From assembly GCF_032854445.1 (NCBI RefSeq), contig NC_088305.1:6763606-6827605 (forward strand): a DNA stretch of 64,000 bases, written 5' to 3'. Shown one piece after another: positions 24,061-36,349 of this stretch. The notes below the pieces were generated by a model. The model ran no database searches. It was not told where the DNA came from and saw nothing but the letters and a program-made list of their open reading frames with translations. Numbering within the stretch: the first letter of the stretch is position 1; every line of letters starts with the position of its first letter. The translations under genes were made by a program, and so were the position numbers. Source of the stretch: Liolophura sinensis. Lineage: Eukaryota > Mollusca > Polyplacophora > Chitonida > Chitonidae.

Positions 24061-25849
24061 AGCATCGAATGTCAGTTGTGGCTTTGTTTCTATAAGATTG
24101 AGAAATAGACAACTGAAAACGGTTTCAGATTTTCATCATCTAAAACTGTCGGTATGAATTTTTGTAATAAACGGGTATTACATCTTATGCCTAGCTTAAT
24201 TTTTGTAGTAAACAGATTAAAGACTGTAGGAGAAACAAAGTTTTAGGTATAATATTTGATAGTAAGGTATCTTTTAAACCTCATATAAAAATGCTTGAAG
24301 GTAAATGTAAAACTAGGTCTAAATTGGACTATGTGTGCGTCATTTAACGTTCCGCTAGTAAGTCGTATATTAAAATGTTGGATCCTGTTCATCACCAAGG
24401 TTTGAAAGTCAGCACTGGTGCTTACGTGGAGGCCAATGAGCCTTCTTTATATCACCGACATATTAAACTCAGACTTCAATATTCTACGAAGCTTAAAACT
24501 CATCCAACGAACCCTGCCTAACACTGTGTTTTCAATCCATCATATGTAGATAAATTTAATAAATGTCATCACAAGATCCCTCCGTTTGATCTTTGTATAC
24601 GGACCATACTGTGGAAGCTAGCATCAAGCTAGAGGATGTAGTTCCGGTGTCTTTTCTGTAGTCTCTTCCCTGGCTTCTTTCACAACCTAAACTAATATTT
24701 GATCTACGTATACATAAAAATCCAATACAAATCCTCTTATAAGTCAGCAAGGTTTTGCTGAAATTAAGGCTAACTATGCAGACTATAAATTTATAAATAC
24801 TGTTGGGTCAAAGGATGGGGAGTGGGTTGCGTCTCCGGCTGTCTTTGAACAGCGAGTCTCATATTTCCGTCTTACATCTATGCGTTAAATCTTCTCTGCT
24901 GAGGCCAGAGCTATTCTCCTGGCCAAATCACATGTTTCTTATGGGCACACCCAGAGTGCAATGATATGTAGTGACCCGCTGCCCTGCCTTTTAGCAATAC
25001 AGCATAGTAAATTTTATAATCCATTGATACTTGAAATATTGGCTTAACATAGAAAACTAATTAAAATGGGTAAAGATATTATATTCTGTTGGGTACCGAG
25101 CCATATTGGTATCCACGGAAACACAGTCGTAGACAGTGAGGCAACGGCTCATACAAATTCATATCAAAACTTAAAATCCCGTATAGTGATTTTCGATGGA
25201 ACATTCTAAAAATATATTCGTCCCCTTTGGCAGGGTGAATGTGACCTTCAGGTCCATAATAAATTGCATAGTGTTCACTCTGTCATTGGCTTTAATTTGT
25301 ATACTAACGGTATGTCTCGCAGATATCAGGTAGTTTTAAAAGAGGTACTGTATTGGTCATTCTCATCTATCTCACAGTTTTATTCTTGATGGGGGCTCTG
25401 CCCATTAATGTTTTGGATGTGATGCTTAGTACGGCATTAAACATATCCTGGTTGACTGTGTGGACCCATTTTCGGCAAAGATTCTATATGCTCAACTCCA
25501 TGTATGATTTGCTTGACATCGCTGGCGATGTGGTCATAAAGAATTTGAGGGCCATTGGCCTATATCACAAAATATAAACTTTATTTCTAATAAATATTTA
25601 TAAATGAACAGTTAAATGTATATAGTTTTCTTGATGTACTATTTTTAGAATATGCTGGTTTTCGAGTTTTAACTGTTTTGGTCTTTTACTTATCTGATTT
25701 TACACATGTCCGAACATTTTTGTTTCGTTTTTGATGTCCTCATTACCATATCGAAAACCAGAATATGTTTTGTTTTTCACCTTGTTCTGATCACAGTATG
25801 GCTGAAATATTGCCGATGTGGTGTCATAATCATTCATTCAAACAATTCA

Positions 25850-26650
25850 ACGCAGGATGAAGCTGTATTCGTGTAGGAAACTTTCCTACAGGACAGAACA
25901 CGGCGAGTTATTACGGTTTCATCCTAGTAGATCTCAGGATCGCTGCGGTCCATCGCTGGCCGGTGGACTGTTGCTGATGGATCTGTTTTGTCAGGTGAGC
26001 AAGGTCGATAGACCGGAACTCCTTAGTTGAAGAGTAAAGTAAACTTGGCCAAGCTTACCCACTAAAATGGGAGACAAGGCACTTCAACTGTCGAGCGGAA
26101 AGCCGGAAATAGGTAAGGCCTGCCGTAACATTCGACGTCAGCCACAAGTAGCCATCTGTACTGCGGTCTCGGAGGGATTTGTCATTTTCTGTAAATGATG
26201 GTTTCTGGGTTTCTTCATATTGCAACAGAAGGGATTCACATTAAAAGGTATAGAAGCATAATCAGCCGTGTTGCGAGGTGAGTTCACGAGATTCGTTTCA
26301 GGGTACGGAGTTGCCAAAGTATTGGATAAATGAAGGCGTTTTCAAACACATGCTGTGTGCAATATAATGAGGTGCAGGGGCTTGTTTAGAGCTCTACTCG
26401 AAACCCTGAATATTTATTCCGAAAACAACGTTTAAAAGAATTAATCAAGTGTAGACGAAATTAGTATGGAGTAATGTAAATAGTGTCAACAGTTTCCACT
26501 TATGATGGAAAGAACCACTTTTTACATTGAGCTCGTATGCTAGATTAAGAACAGGCCATGCCGGACATTTTAACTGAAGCATGACTGTTCCCAGACGTTC
26601 AGAAACGGTCCAATAATTTGGACCAGCACAAGGACTGCTAGATTAAACTC
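25850..26650. other. No supported gene
   Basis: Moderately GC-rich start (25850-26180), then AT-rich sequence. A possible donor (TTTTGTCAG|GTGAGC near 25999) ends a short open stretch (GGLLLMDLFCQ), but nothing links it to another exon. Confidence 0.35.
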
Positions 26651-26654
26651 GGTT

Positions 26655-27010
26655 TAAATGTATCAACAAATGAATGCCGTTGGCTTGACTTCGTACTTTT
26701 TTCTATCATACAACGGCGAGGAGTAATTAGGTGTGTACATATATTGTGTCTTCTTGTGTCAGGGCGAGCCCATGCCGCCAAAGTGCTGCTGCCTCTGAAG
26801 TTCTGTGACGAACACACCAGACATGCATCCCCACGCAATCACATACTGACACCGGACCAACCAGTTCTGTTTCCTTGTTGTAATGTAGCGCCAAGTCTTT
26901 GGTATGACCCGACCAGGGTTTGATCCCTGGTCTCCAGAAGGTTTTAAAGATGAAGTTCTTTTCCATGTATGTAAAACGATCCACGCCAGACATTCTAGCC
27001 GCAATGACCA
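26655..27010 (-). mobile_element. tRNA-derived SINE, same group as at 1-332
   Basis: Minus-strand reading: a degenerate tRNA head near 27005-26910, with the B-box zone GGGATCAAACCCTGGTCGG, is followed directly by GGTCATACCAAAGACTTGGC. The body has GGTCCGGTGTCAGTATGTGA and ACAAGAAGACACAATATATG blocks and ends in CGAAGTCAAGCCAACGGC, a decayed form of the GACGTTAAAC end seen at 1-332. I recall this SINE type as abundant in molluscs. The minus-strand frames at 26727-27055 are repeat artefacts. Confidence 0.72.
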
Positions 27011-27169
27011 CGTCTGACGCCCGAAAATATTTGCCTCCAGATTTGTTTGTAACAATTAGACTACAACATTCAGGGAAGCGGAAAAAAACCAGTGCTATCT
27101 GAGCAAAAAATATACGTTGTAGAAGATAAAATTGATCGTTCCAAATATAAATATGTTGCGTTGATCCAC

Positions 27170-27245
27170 AAAGCCTCTACTACGACTAGATCTACCGTCA
27201 CGTGAAGCGGACGGTCTAGCAGCTGAGCTATCCGGGCCTGGTACT
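27170..27245 (-). repeat. tRNA-like sequence, probably a SINE head
   Basis: Minus strand: GCCCGGATAGCTCAGCTGC followed by TAGACCGTCCGCTTCACGTG gives a very tRNA-like 5' half with a good A box. The 3' half (B box, T stem, acceptor) is not recognisable, so this is not a working tRNA gene. It resembles the heads of the SINE group found at 1-332, which share the CGTCCGCTTC anticodon arm. Confidence 0.5.
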
Positions 27246-27249
27246 CGAC

Positions 27250-30200
27250 GAGAGAGACGACTCGAGGTTCTCTTATCAGACACCTTTCTAAAACTTCCCC
27301 AAGGCACGACTCGGTTTCACTCCGAGACTCTAGTTGGACGCCAGCCGTTCGGAAGAACGAGAAAACGACACGGTTTGGAGACTGATGCTGTTGTCTACAA
27401 CGAAAGGTGGTATACCTTCATAAAATAGTCTGATTTACTCAAAATCTCACACTCTTTTATGTACAATCCATATCTTGACCAGTTTATCAAGCCTCAGCAT
27501 TTCAGATATCAAATCGAGACGTTACAAACACTACCGTTTGATCTACGATTTACATAAAGATATTTAACCTTCTGACACATAGTTTTAATCTGTTCAACGG
27601 ACTGTGCCGACGGACTCTGCCTATTAGGATTCCTATCAATGTTTGGATCACACCTGATATAATCAAAAGTACACCACAAGTGTCACACTGACGGGACATA
27701 CTCGAGGTTAAGAAACTTATCAAGGTATATTACGTACAATTTTAATCAACAAAGTTTAGCGAAAATCATGATAAATTCTAGAAAATAGCATTAGGGATAA
27801 AACCCGGACGGGGACAAACTGGCAAGTGACCTAATTTCACTAGTAATATGTATAGTACATGTGACCTGCTAATAACTTTGTTTTTACTTTCTACACAGTA
27901 ATCTTTTATATGAAATGTTGTACAGTGCGGATCTAAGACCCCCATACTCGTATACTGCTCATACACTATAAATGGGTCTTACGTCGCAAGACCCATTTCC
28001 AACACAATCCTGAACACCATTGCCCATAAGAGCACAGAAGAGCTAATAAAAATATTATAAAGCTAATAACAATACAAGAGAACAGCATTCAGTGATATCT
28101 GGATGACATTCGATAAATCCGTTTTTAAATGCAAATCCGTAGGCCGAGGATAATTTTTGTGGGATGCAAATATGGGTATCTCATATGCTATTTGATCTAG
28201 CATGCAAATTGAAAACGCGACAAAGAAAGAATTTGCCAGAAGTGACTCCTGTCACAATCCCATCCCGTTGCCTATAGCTTTTAACTGACATCTATGGTGG
28301 TGGGCTAATAACATTTAAATTCAGAGGTAATTTTTATTTTCACTGTGTATACAAGTGTTGAAAGAGATCGAACGCTCTACCAATGGTGCCCTTGGGAGGG
28401 CTTTGCTGACATTTTGCTGTATATGCAACTGGCTGTACTTTGTGGTATTTATATTTTTTATGGAGGAAAAACCCCAGAAATGCATGCATGTGAATAGGGG
28501 TTTTCAGACAATGCAAACGTAAATATGCAACAGGGTATACACAAATGATATAAGTTAACAGAATACGAGTAATAAAAAATGCCATGAGTCGGCAGTGACC
28601 ACTTCAATACTTTTTAAGTATCAAGTGATGAAGTTTTTCGAGTTTTGTATTATTAAATGTATTTCAAAATGTATTTCAACGCATGCTGTCAGCAGTTCAT
28701 GCTTTTATTCCACGTCTTTGTAAACTCGGCCATAGTTCATGGGAGATAACTCTCGGTACCTGTACCGGAGATTTTTGTTTTACTTTGTTTTGGTATGGGT
28801 GATTTAACTTCGTGTTAAAACGTTCAGTATAGTGACCTATATTGGAATTATTTTCTGATATTGTTTGATCAGCATGGCGTTGATGTTTAAAACTGTTAAA
28901 AAATGTTGAATCTATTGTAATTTTTGTTTATTCAAAACTGGCATACCCAAAGAGGTCACTTTGTATTATTTTCATGCGATTTTTATTTATTCTGAACCAG
29001 TGGTGTTAAATAAATTACAATAAACATCACTGCATTTTTTGCATAATTCTTCAACGGTAAGCCGTTCAAATTCTTATTCTTTCAAGCATTTGCATGAACA
29101 GTTAAACAAAAACTGACGAGGACGAGTTGACGGCTACGTGTGATCATTTTCAACACTTGTAGTGTCGTCGCTGATATGGTTTTACCGTTGCTGCTGTGTT
29201 TTGTATTCCTGCATAAAGCAGGATTCTTCTCGTAGATTCAACATCTCCTTTACCTGTTTTTCAGATGATTGCTTATTAAATCTGACAATACAGCAATTGG
29301 AGAATTTCTAGATCAGTGACGTGTAAAAAATTACAGTTATTACAACTGCATTATTCTAAGTGCATTTTGCTTTAACCATAGTGTAGAGGGCAAGTCATTT
29401 TCTACTATTTAAGCATTTACCTGAACAGTAATAGTAACGCTAAGCCAGGTAAATTTTATAAAGGCTGGGTTTGACCGGTTGCGTGTGACCATTTGCTAAC
29501 TATTATACCTGTTTTTGGTTTACTCTCTGTGGTAATTGCTACTATGATATGGTTTATTTTAGATCTTTGCACGTTTTTCGAATGTCGAGAAGTTTGCTGT
29601 GGTACGGAGGTCAAACCGATACCCAAAACAGTCCATAAAGGATTATTTAATTTCCTAAACAAATTGATCTACCAGTGGTAGCCCTCACTCATCATTTTTA
29701 CCCTTTGAACGATAAGCCATCAGGTATTAATTATGCTTGTATATGCTTGCTATTTCATGGTAGACCTTTACATTACATTATAAAGACAAAAATGAATATC
29801 AGCATGAAGACCTGGTCATATTGACGCTTTCAATCTGCGCCATAGATTAAAAATTCATGGTAAACCTAAGAGCAATTGCAAAAACCGTAAAGGTGGCGGT
29901 GGGTGGGTGGGGGTGGGGAATGTTCACGACGATAATCGCAAGATCCATTTCTAAGACGTCAACAGCAGTTCACACAGGATATGTGTGAGAAATAATACAT
30001 CAATACAGCTGTTAATAAAGTAACAATCAGTTCAGGAATCGACACTCTGCACTCGACAGCCAACTGAATTTTGACCTTGTAGTACGTAAATAATTTCTAG
30101 GTGGAATAAAAATACGGGTACCTCAGTCGCACTTTGAAACTTGCAAGACAAAGCTTTACTCTGAGGATATTGTGAGGTACATTGGTCGCTAAACGGCTGC

Positions 30201-30400
30201 CCTGTGAGGATGTTGCTATAGTAAGGAATTGTTAGGTATTGTCCTGTAATGTATATTTTAACTACCACACAAGTATAGCCTGTAACTGTTTTAATATTTA
30301 CATCAATTTTAAATTTTAGCTTTTCTAATTTTCTGACAATTTAAGCCCAATTTAACTGTGATGTGTTATTCCTATATTGCAAACAAAGGAAAACTGCTGC
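27250..30400. other. No supported gene
   Basis: AT-rich sequence without exon-like structure. The stretch at 27795-27870 is similar to 7150-7210. The frame at 29493-29681 contains a hydrophobic run (PVFGLLSVVIATMIWFILDL), but no start context or splice partner supports it. A G-rich run (GGTGGGTGGGGGTGGGG) lies near 29900-29920. Confidence 0.4.
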
Positions 30401-30424
30401 AAATCACGACCTATATATTCACGG

Positions 30425-31060
30425 CTCACAGATAATCTATAATTACAGCATATCAACCACTCGTCGACAATAATGTCAAAGGTAATATAATATGTAACCA
30501 CAACATTTACATCTGCAAACACACCTTACAGGCTACCACAATAAACACATTCAGATTAAACATGCAGTCTGTAACATTCACAGGTGATATATAACCACAA
30601 CATATACGTTCTCACTTCACAGGTGATATCTGATCACAGCATATACATCCACATCTCACAGGTGATATATAACCACAACATATACATTCTCACTTCACAG
30701 GTGATATCTGATCACAGCATATACATCCACATCTCACAGGTGATATATAACCACAACATATACATTCTCACTTCACAGGTGATATCTTATCACAGCATAT
30801 ACATCCAAACCTCACAAGTGATATATAAATAAAACGTATACATTCACACCTCACTGGTACTATCTAATCAACGTATATACATTCTCACCTTTCAGGTGAT
30901 ATCTAACCACAGCATATACATTCACATTTCACATGCAAAATATAACCACGATATCTGCACGTACACCTCACAGGTACTATCTAACAGGTGATATCTGTGA
31001 TATAGGTGATATCTGATCACAACAGGTACATCCACACCTCACAGGTGATATCTTTGCATG
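30425..31060. repeat. 39-bp minisatellite, partly as a 78-bp dimer
   Basis: Units begin ACAGGTGATATATAACCACA or ACAGGTGATATCTGATCACA and alternate between 30580 and 30830, giving a higher-order period of 78 bp. Units outside that core are diverged and partly deleted. The 82-codon plus frame at 30584-30832 is an artefact of the repeat (39 = 13 codons). Confidence 0.9.
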
Positions 31061-31790
31061 TACATTTACCGTGTTAAAACATTATTTAAAAACCTATGTG
31101 CTTCTCTGTCGAAGGCTTTCTCTTGGTCGAGCTTAATGAAATATACTTCGACGTCATCATACTCTACACAGTGTAAGGCATCAAGTAGACTACATATTGT
31201 GTCGCTATATCCCTATCGGGAACACAACATGTTTGACATTCATTAACGATTGTTCTTGTTGATCATACATCTAGGAATTATCTTGTAATCCACGTTAAGT
31301 AGGCTGATTGGGTGCCAGTTTTTAAAAGAGAGACCTGTCTCCTCTGTGCTTATAAATAAGTAAAATAACTCCACTTTTCATTACTCTTTTTACCCCTGTG
31401 CTGGAGATATCCTCATATACACCAACCAAAACTGAACCTAACAGTCCCCAAAAGTGGCGATAAAACTCCACCCTTAGGTCGTAATTACCCGGGATTTTAT
31501 TACAGGTCATAGCACCTAAAGATGTCCTCATTTCTTCCAGTGTTACAGGCTGCTCGCACAGGAGCCCATCATCCTCATTTAAGGCTACCGCTGTGAAACC
31601 TAACACAAATTTCTTGGCTTCTTCATCAATCGGGTTAGACTTGTACAAGTAACCATAATATGAGTACATTTCGCCTAAAATGGCTCTACAATCTGATACT
31701 ATATTGCCATTTGGCCCCTTCAAGCTTTTTAATATTTTTTTTTTGTCTTGTTCGTTTTGAACAGTACAAGAGGCAAGCACGTCTAACACT
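31060..31790 (-). pseudogene. L1/Tx1-like reverse transcriptase fragment 1
   Basis: The minus-strand frame 31789-31322 covers the linker before the polymerase (LTLEEMRTSLGAM-like, then IPGNYDLRVEFYRHFWGLLG) and ends in LLIYKHRGDRSLF, the first RT block. After a frameshift the next blocks follow to 31060: a HPISLLNVDYKII-like piece in altered form, then LLDALHCVEYDDVEVYFIKL and DQEKAFDR, which is motif A. It stops there, truncated by the 39-bp minisatellite. It is clearly different in sequence from the larger element to its right. Such polymerases act in target-primed reverse transcription; this piece is inactive. Confidence 0.75.
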
Positions 31791-32140
31791 CTAACTTATA
31801 TGTGGTATTATTCTACTCACATGTGGTAGTTTACAACTTATATGCGGCATATAAAATTAAGTAGTGAAATGCGAAAAGTTGAACTGTTCAATCAGTAACC
31901 ACGTTTAATAATCCAACTTACAAGTGTTGTTATACAACCAACATGTGATATCTTACAACTTATATGAGGTGTATTTAATTACGTTGTAAAATACCATATG
32001 AATAGCTTAAACAGTACAAGAGGCAAACACGTTTAAAAATGCAACTTATATGTGTCATCATACAACCGACATGTGGTATTTTTTACAACCTATACGTGTT
32101 GTGGTTAAAGAAGATTTAAAATACCAAATGCAAAGGTTTA
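31758..32140. repeat. About 126-bp tandem repeat, three units
   Basis: Units start at about 31758, 31883 and 32010. The first and third share AACAGTACAAGAGGCAA and an AACTTATATGTG block; the middle one is more diverged but keeps CAACCAACATGTGATAT and ACAACTTATATGAGG. The first unit overlaps the beginning of reverse transcriptase fragment 1. Confidence 0.7.
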
Positions 32141-34835
32141 ACTATTAAAATTTTTCCACCGCTGTAGAAAATCGTCGCCTTTCCCGGATATATCAGCTAT
32201 ATATTTTTCGATTTTATAATGGTCAGTTACTGTTTTCTGCAGGTTAATTATGTTGAATTTGACGTCATTTCGTCTCGTGTCAAAGATGTACTTTTTGATA
32301 AAATTGTCACTAAATTTAAAGGTGAAGAATTGTGTTTCTCGCTCCATCCCCTAATAATGACTTTGGGAGTTATTTTAATATCAGTTTTCCACTTTTACCT
32401 TTCACCTTAAATTTTTGTTTGAAATCTTTAAATGTCAGCAAATTTCCTTCTGGATTTTAAAAATCCCTTATATACCTTACATTATTTTGTGGCTAATAAA
32501 AAAAATTTGGTTCTTTAAACCTTGGGTTATACCATAAATGTTCATCAAGAATATACTCAATATTTGTCTGATATTTTTTGTTTGTTATTTCCTGCCATGC
32601 CCTTAGAGTATCTACCCAGAAAGGGTTGTTTACTCTTTTTAGTATTAGCGGTATATACTTACCCTCTAGTGTGCATAAACTTTTTGTATCATTTTGACAT
32701 ATACGTACATTTTGCCATTTATATTTCGCTAATATTTTCTCATCCAAGATATTTTTAACGATTGCACAAATGGTATTAAGTTTACCATCCGTAATCCACC
32801 TTTCGAGTAGTCCTTTATGATAATGGATCTTTGTATCCTATCTTGACCATCATTCCAAATGAATTTATAAAGTAATACATTTATTTCTTTCATAGTACTA
32901 TCTGGTGGGTTTGGGAGGAAAAGGAGCAAATGAATTAGTTTTGATAGGGCTAGAGATTTTATAACTGTTATTTTTCCTAACAATAATAAGTTTCTAATTT
33001 TCCATCTTTGAAGATAAGTTTTCAATTCCTCTATTCTAGCCAAATAATTTATTTTCCATACGTTATTAAATTCCACCGTTGAGAAATTTATGCCCAATAT
33101 GTTAAGTTTTTCCACCCAATCTAATTTCACTTGCTGACATAGTTTTACATTGGATCCGGATAGAGAACCTATCCGTGCTGCCTTTGTTTTTTCTATATTG
33201 ATTTTAAATCCTGAATATTTGTAAAATATATCTAAACACGATAGTGCTTCTGAGAGAGACTTTTCAGACCCATCTAAGATTAACTGTGTATCATAAGCAT
33301 ATTGGCTTATTTTATGTTCTGTTTCGTTTTTATTTGTTCCCTTTATATCTGGGTTTTTTCGTATCACTGAACCTAAAATGTCAGCACATAACAGAAAAAT
33401 ATATGGAGAAATTGGATCTCCTTGTCTACATCCTCTACTAATATTAAACAGAGGGAATATAATGCCGTTTTGGAGGATACACGTAGAAATATCAGTTTGA
33501 AACAATTTTATCCAGGATCTTATATCTTGTCCAAAATTAAAGGTCTCCAGTATTTCTTCTATGAATTCCCAAGAGATAGAGGCGAATGCCTTTTCAAAAT
33601 CTGTTGACAGCAGTAACCCGGGTATTTGTCTCTCCTTTGTTTCAAACATTGTGTCGTAAATTAGACGTACATTCTCTGCAATGCATCTTAAGGAAATAAA
33701 ACCCTTCTGATCTTCATTTATAATGTCATTAAGAACTGTTTTTAGCCGTTTTGCAATGCAAGCGCTGTAGAGTTTGTAATTTACATTTAATAAGGTGATG
33801 GGTCTCCAGTTTTTAAAATTATTTCTAGGTTTATTTGGTTTTGGTAAACATGTCATAATCCCTTGCTTTTGAGATCGTGACAATTCCCCTTTTAAAAACT
33901 TTCAGTTCCTGCCCTAAAACAAAATATCCTACATCTTTCCAGAACATCTTATAGAATTCTACAGGGAAACCGTCCATTCCTGGAGTTTTATCATTTTTCA
34001 TGTTTCTCAAACAGTTTGTTAACTCTTCCAAAGTTAATAACCCCTCTAATTTAACTGCATCACCATGTAAGAGTCTATCTAGTTTTATATCCTGAAAACG
34101 TCCCATAAGGTTTTTTTCCTCTCTTACCGTTTTTGTATACAGATTAGAATAATAATTTATCTGTGCCTCCAGAATATCTGCCGTTTGGTATATTTCTTTC
34201 CCATCGTCAAGTGTTAGTTTTGATATAAGTTTGTTTGTGTAATTCCTTTTTTCCATAGCTAAAAAATATTTTGCCCGTTTTTCTCCTTGTTCGATCTTTC
34301 TTGCTTTTGACCTAGTAAGCAATCCTTCTATTTCTTTTTTGCTCAGCTTTTGATATTCTATTTTAAAGTTACTGAGTTCATCTAGCTTCGAATCTGTTAC
34401 ATTGATAAAATTTGTTTGAATTTCCCTATCTATTTCTTCAATTTGCTTTTCCAGTTGTGTTTCTCTTATCCTTTCTTCTTTCCGTTTCTTGGCGAATATT
34501 TAATTGTTTCTCCTATTATTTTCATTAGCAATACTTCTAAAATTAATCGATCACTGATGCAAAGCTGTGTTCAGTCTTTAGGAATATTTTTAAAAATTGT
34601 CTCTGTTGTATATTATAGAACTGTATTCATCTAATGTTTCGTCAATAATGTTTTCGATATATGCTGAGTCTTTTAATAGTGAACAGTTTAATTTCCAGTC
34701 ACCTTTGCCACGTTCACAATTTATGAACTTACATTTCAATGTTATTGCAGAGTGATCGCTCCTGTATCCTGGACTAATTTCTGCTTGTGTAGATATATGA
34801 AAAATGTCATCAGATACTAAGAAACTGAGTTATCA
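32138..34835 (-). mobile_element. L1/Tx1-like non-LTR retrotransposon, 5'-truncated and dead
   Basis: Minus strand, from 34835 leftward. First is the end of the endonuclease (ISPGYRSDHSAITLKCKF, with the SDH motif), then a Glu/Lys-rich linker and a pre-polymerase region (frame 34322-33831). A one-base frameshift near 33880 follows, and then the 384-codon polymerase frame 33883-32729. This has NWRPITLLNVNYKLYSACIA, motif A STDFEKAFASISW, motif B SRGCRQGDPISPYIF and a mutated motif C QYAYDTQLILDG. A C-terminal region continues in other frames (32747-32493, 32347-32138). In motif C the first catalytic Asp of YADD is Tyr, and motif A has AFAS for AFDS. The upstream part of the endonuclease and ORF1 are absent. 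No SINE interrupts this copy. Confidence 0.88.
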
Positions 34836-34949
34836 GATAGTATATATCCTTCACATTGCAGTCATCGTTATCTAGCTGATAGGGGCTGGTGAGTTGGTTA
34901 TTGGCCTCCCAGTCACGTGGTCTTTGGACGCTGGGTGTCATCTCTGACA

Positions 34950-35420
34950 TGCCACATGTATATTTCTGTATCAGGTAAAAGCTCACATAACTCTACATGA
35001 CAGATTACTTGTATATTTCTGTATCAGATACAAGCTCACACAGATTTACATGACATATTGCTTGGATATTTCTGTGCCAGGTACAAGCTCAAACACATCT
35101 CTGTGACCTATTACTTGTATATTTCTGTATCAGGTTCAAGCTCAAATACATCTCTGTGACATGCCACTTGTATATTTCTGTATCAGATACAAGCTGAAAT
35201 GCGTCTCTGTGACATACCACTTGTATATCTTTGTGTCAGGTTCAAGCTCAAATATATCTGTGTGACATACCACTTGTATATTTGTGTGTCAGGTTCAAGC
35301 TCAAATACATCTCTGTGACATACCACTTGTATGTTTCTGTATCAGTTTCAAACTTATAAACATCTGTATGATATACCAATTGTTTTTTGTCTGTTAGGTA
35401 TAAGGTTACGTATGTCTACA
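34950..35420. repeat. 53-bp satellite, block 1
   Basis: About nine units of a 53-bp sequence with the constant words CTTGTATATTTCTGT, CAGGTACAAGCTCA and ATACATCTCTGTGACAT. Block 1 ends in the degenerate pair CATCTGTATGATATACCA and TTTTTTGTCTGTTAGG, which also ends block 2, so the block-to-module junctions were copied together. Confidence 0.9.
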
Positions 35421-35424
35421 TGAC

Positions 35425-36345
35425 ACTCTGCTACTTGCAGTCAAACCCACATTGATGGCCGATTGAGTTGAGAATCAGGGATTTCAGTTCGATTGACCAA
35501 CTAATGGTTGTTGAAACGACAGCCGCGATAATTTAGCACTATAGCACTTTTAAAGGATCGCAGCGAACCACAGAAATTGTAGGTAGTCGTATGTCTGTTT
35601 TAAACTACCTTGAAAAAGGAATTGTTTGGCGATTTTGTCTAGTGTTTTGTCTGGTGCCTCAGGCATGGCATTAAGACGATTGTGTGGTGTGTCTTGTGTG
35701 GTGTGTCATGGTATGGCATGACACAGGCATGACATTCCGGCAAAGAGATACGAAGAGTGTGTAAAGAGGGGAAATGACCGAAAACGTTGATCACGCCGAC
35801 GTTAAACCCATCTTAAACAAAACATTCAAATCTCCCAACTTTTATGATTTTATTTGCGGATTACAGTTGTGCGAAGAAAAGAGAAATTTTCCCACGCAAG
35901 GGGTCTGTTTCTCATGCTTTCATGGTGTACATGTTCAAATGTTAACAAGATATAGCTTTGAGAATAAAGCATGCCTCTGAGGAAGATCGATCTGGCAAGT
36001 GTGGTTTGCACGTCATGGCCACGATTCGAATTTTAAGGGGAGATAACTTTGGGATGAGTTTTCTTACACTTATCTCCCTTTGGGGAATTTATAGAATGCA
36101 GTTTCACTTTCGATTGACACCATTTTCTCGCCGCCATCGCAGAAAATAATGGAGTACATGTCTGTGAGATTCTCTGAACAAAACATAAACTAGAGCATTC
36201 CTGTGTGCAAGGGACAAAAGTAGAAAAGAAGACACCAACCTCTTCATTTGAAACCATACTTGGAAGGCCTACAGACCCATCTTTATAGAGATCAGGTAGA
36301 CCCACCTTTAGCGGTTATTCTTTGCATACATAGACGGCAGGTAGA
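35425..36345. repeat. Spacer module, copy 1
   Basis: Starts GCTACTTGCAGTCAAACCCA and is repeated at 38440-39270 and, without its first part, at 41020-41470. Common blocks are AATTTAGCACTATAGCACTT, GGATCGCAGCGAACC, GATATAGCTTTGAG and a GGGGAGATAA...TTATCTCCC inverted pair at 36038-36080. A minus-strand frame at 36305-36033 stays open in all three copies although they differ by indels. I recognise no protein in it. Confidence 0.8.
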
Positions 36346-36349
36346 GCCA

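Larger units (their letters stand above)
21330..25845 (+). mobile_element. I-superfamily-like non-LTR retrotransposon, decayed copy B
   Basis: Almost full length. In order it holds ORF1 with a CCHC-type nucleic-acid-binding region (NPTRCFMYQNFGQGK near 21850; CSYCSDHVVSSKHCPIF near 21980) and the ORF1 tail (TSFVNVVKRVTTSVATQT near 22115). ORF2 follows: an apurinic-type endonuclease (LFSVYISPN and DFNSHDPL near 22680-22800), reverse transcriptase (23400-24060), thumb, RNase H (CWVPSHIGIHGNT near 25090) and a Cys-His tail (KHILVDCVDP-like near 25450). A 3' UTR ends in CATTCATTC near 25840. These elements copy themselves by nicking DNA and priming reverse transcription on it. Many frameshifts, and a motif C that reads FVYDF instead of YADD, show it is dead. 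One SINE interrupts it. Confidence 0.87.

Noticed and set aside
26727-27055. 94- and 98-codon minus frames as genes
   Set aside because: They lie inside a SINE copy and match its body, not a protein family.
27170-27245. A tRNA gene on the minus strand
   Set aside because: Only the 5' half fits; there is no T arm or acceptor match, and the same head occurs in SINEs.
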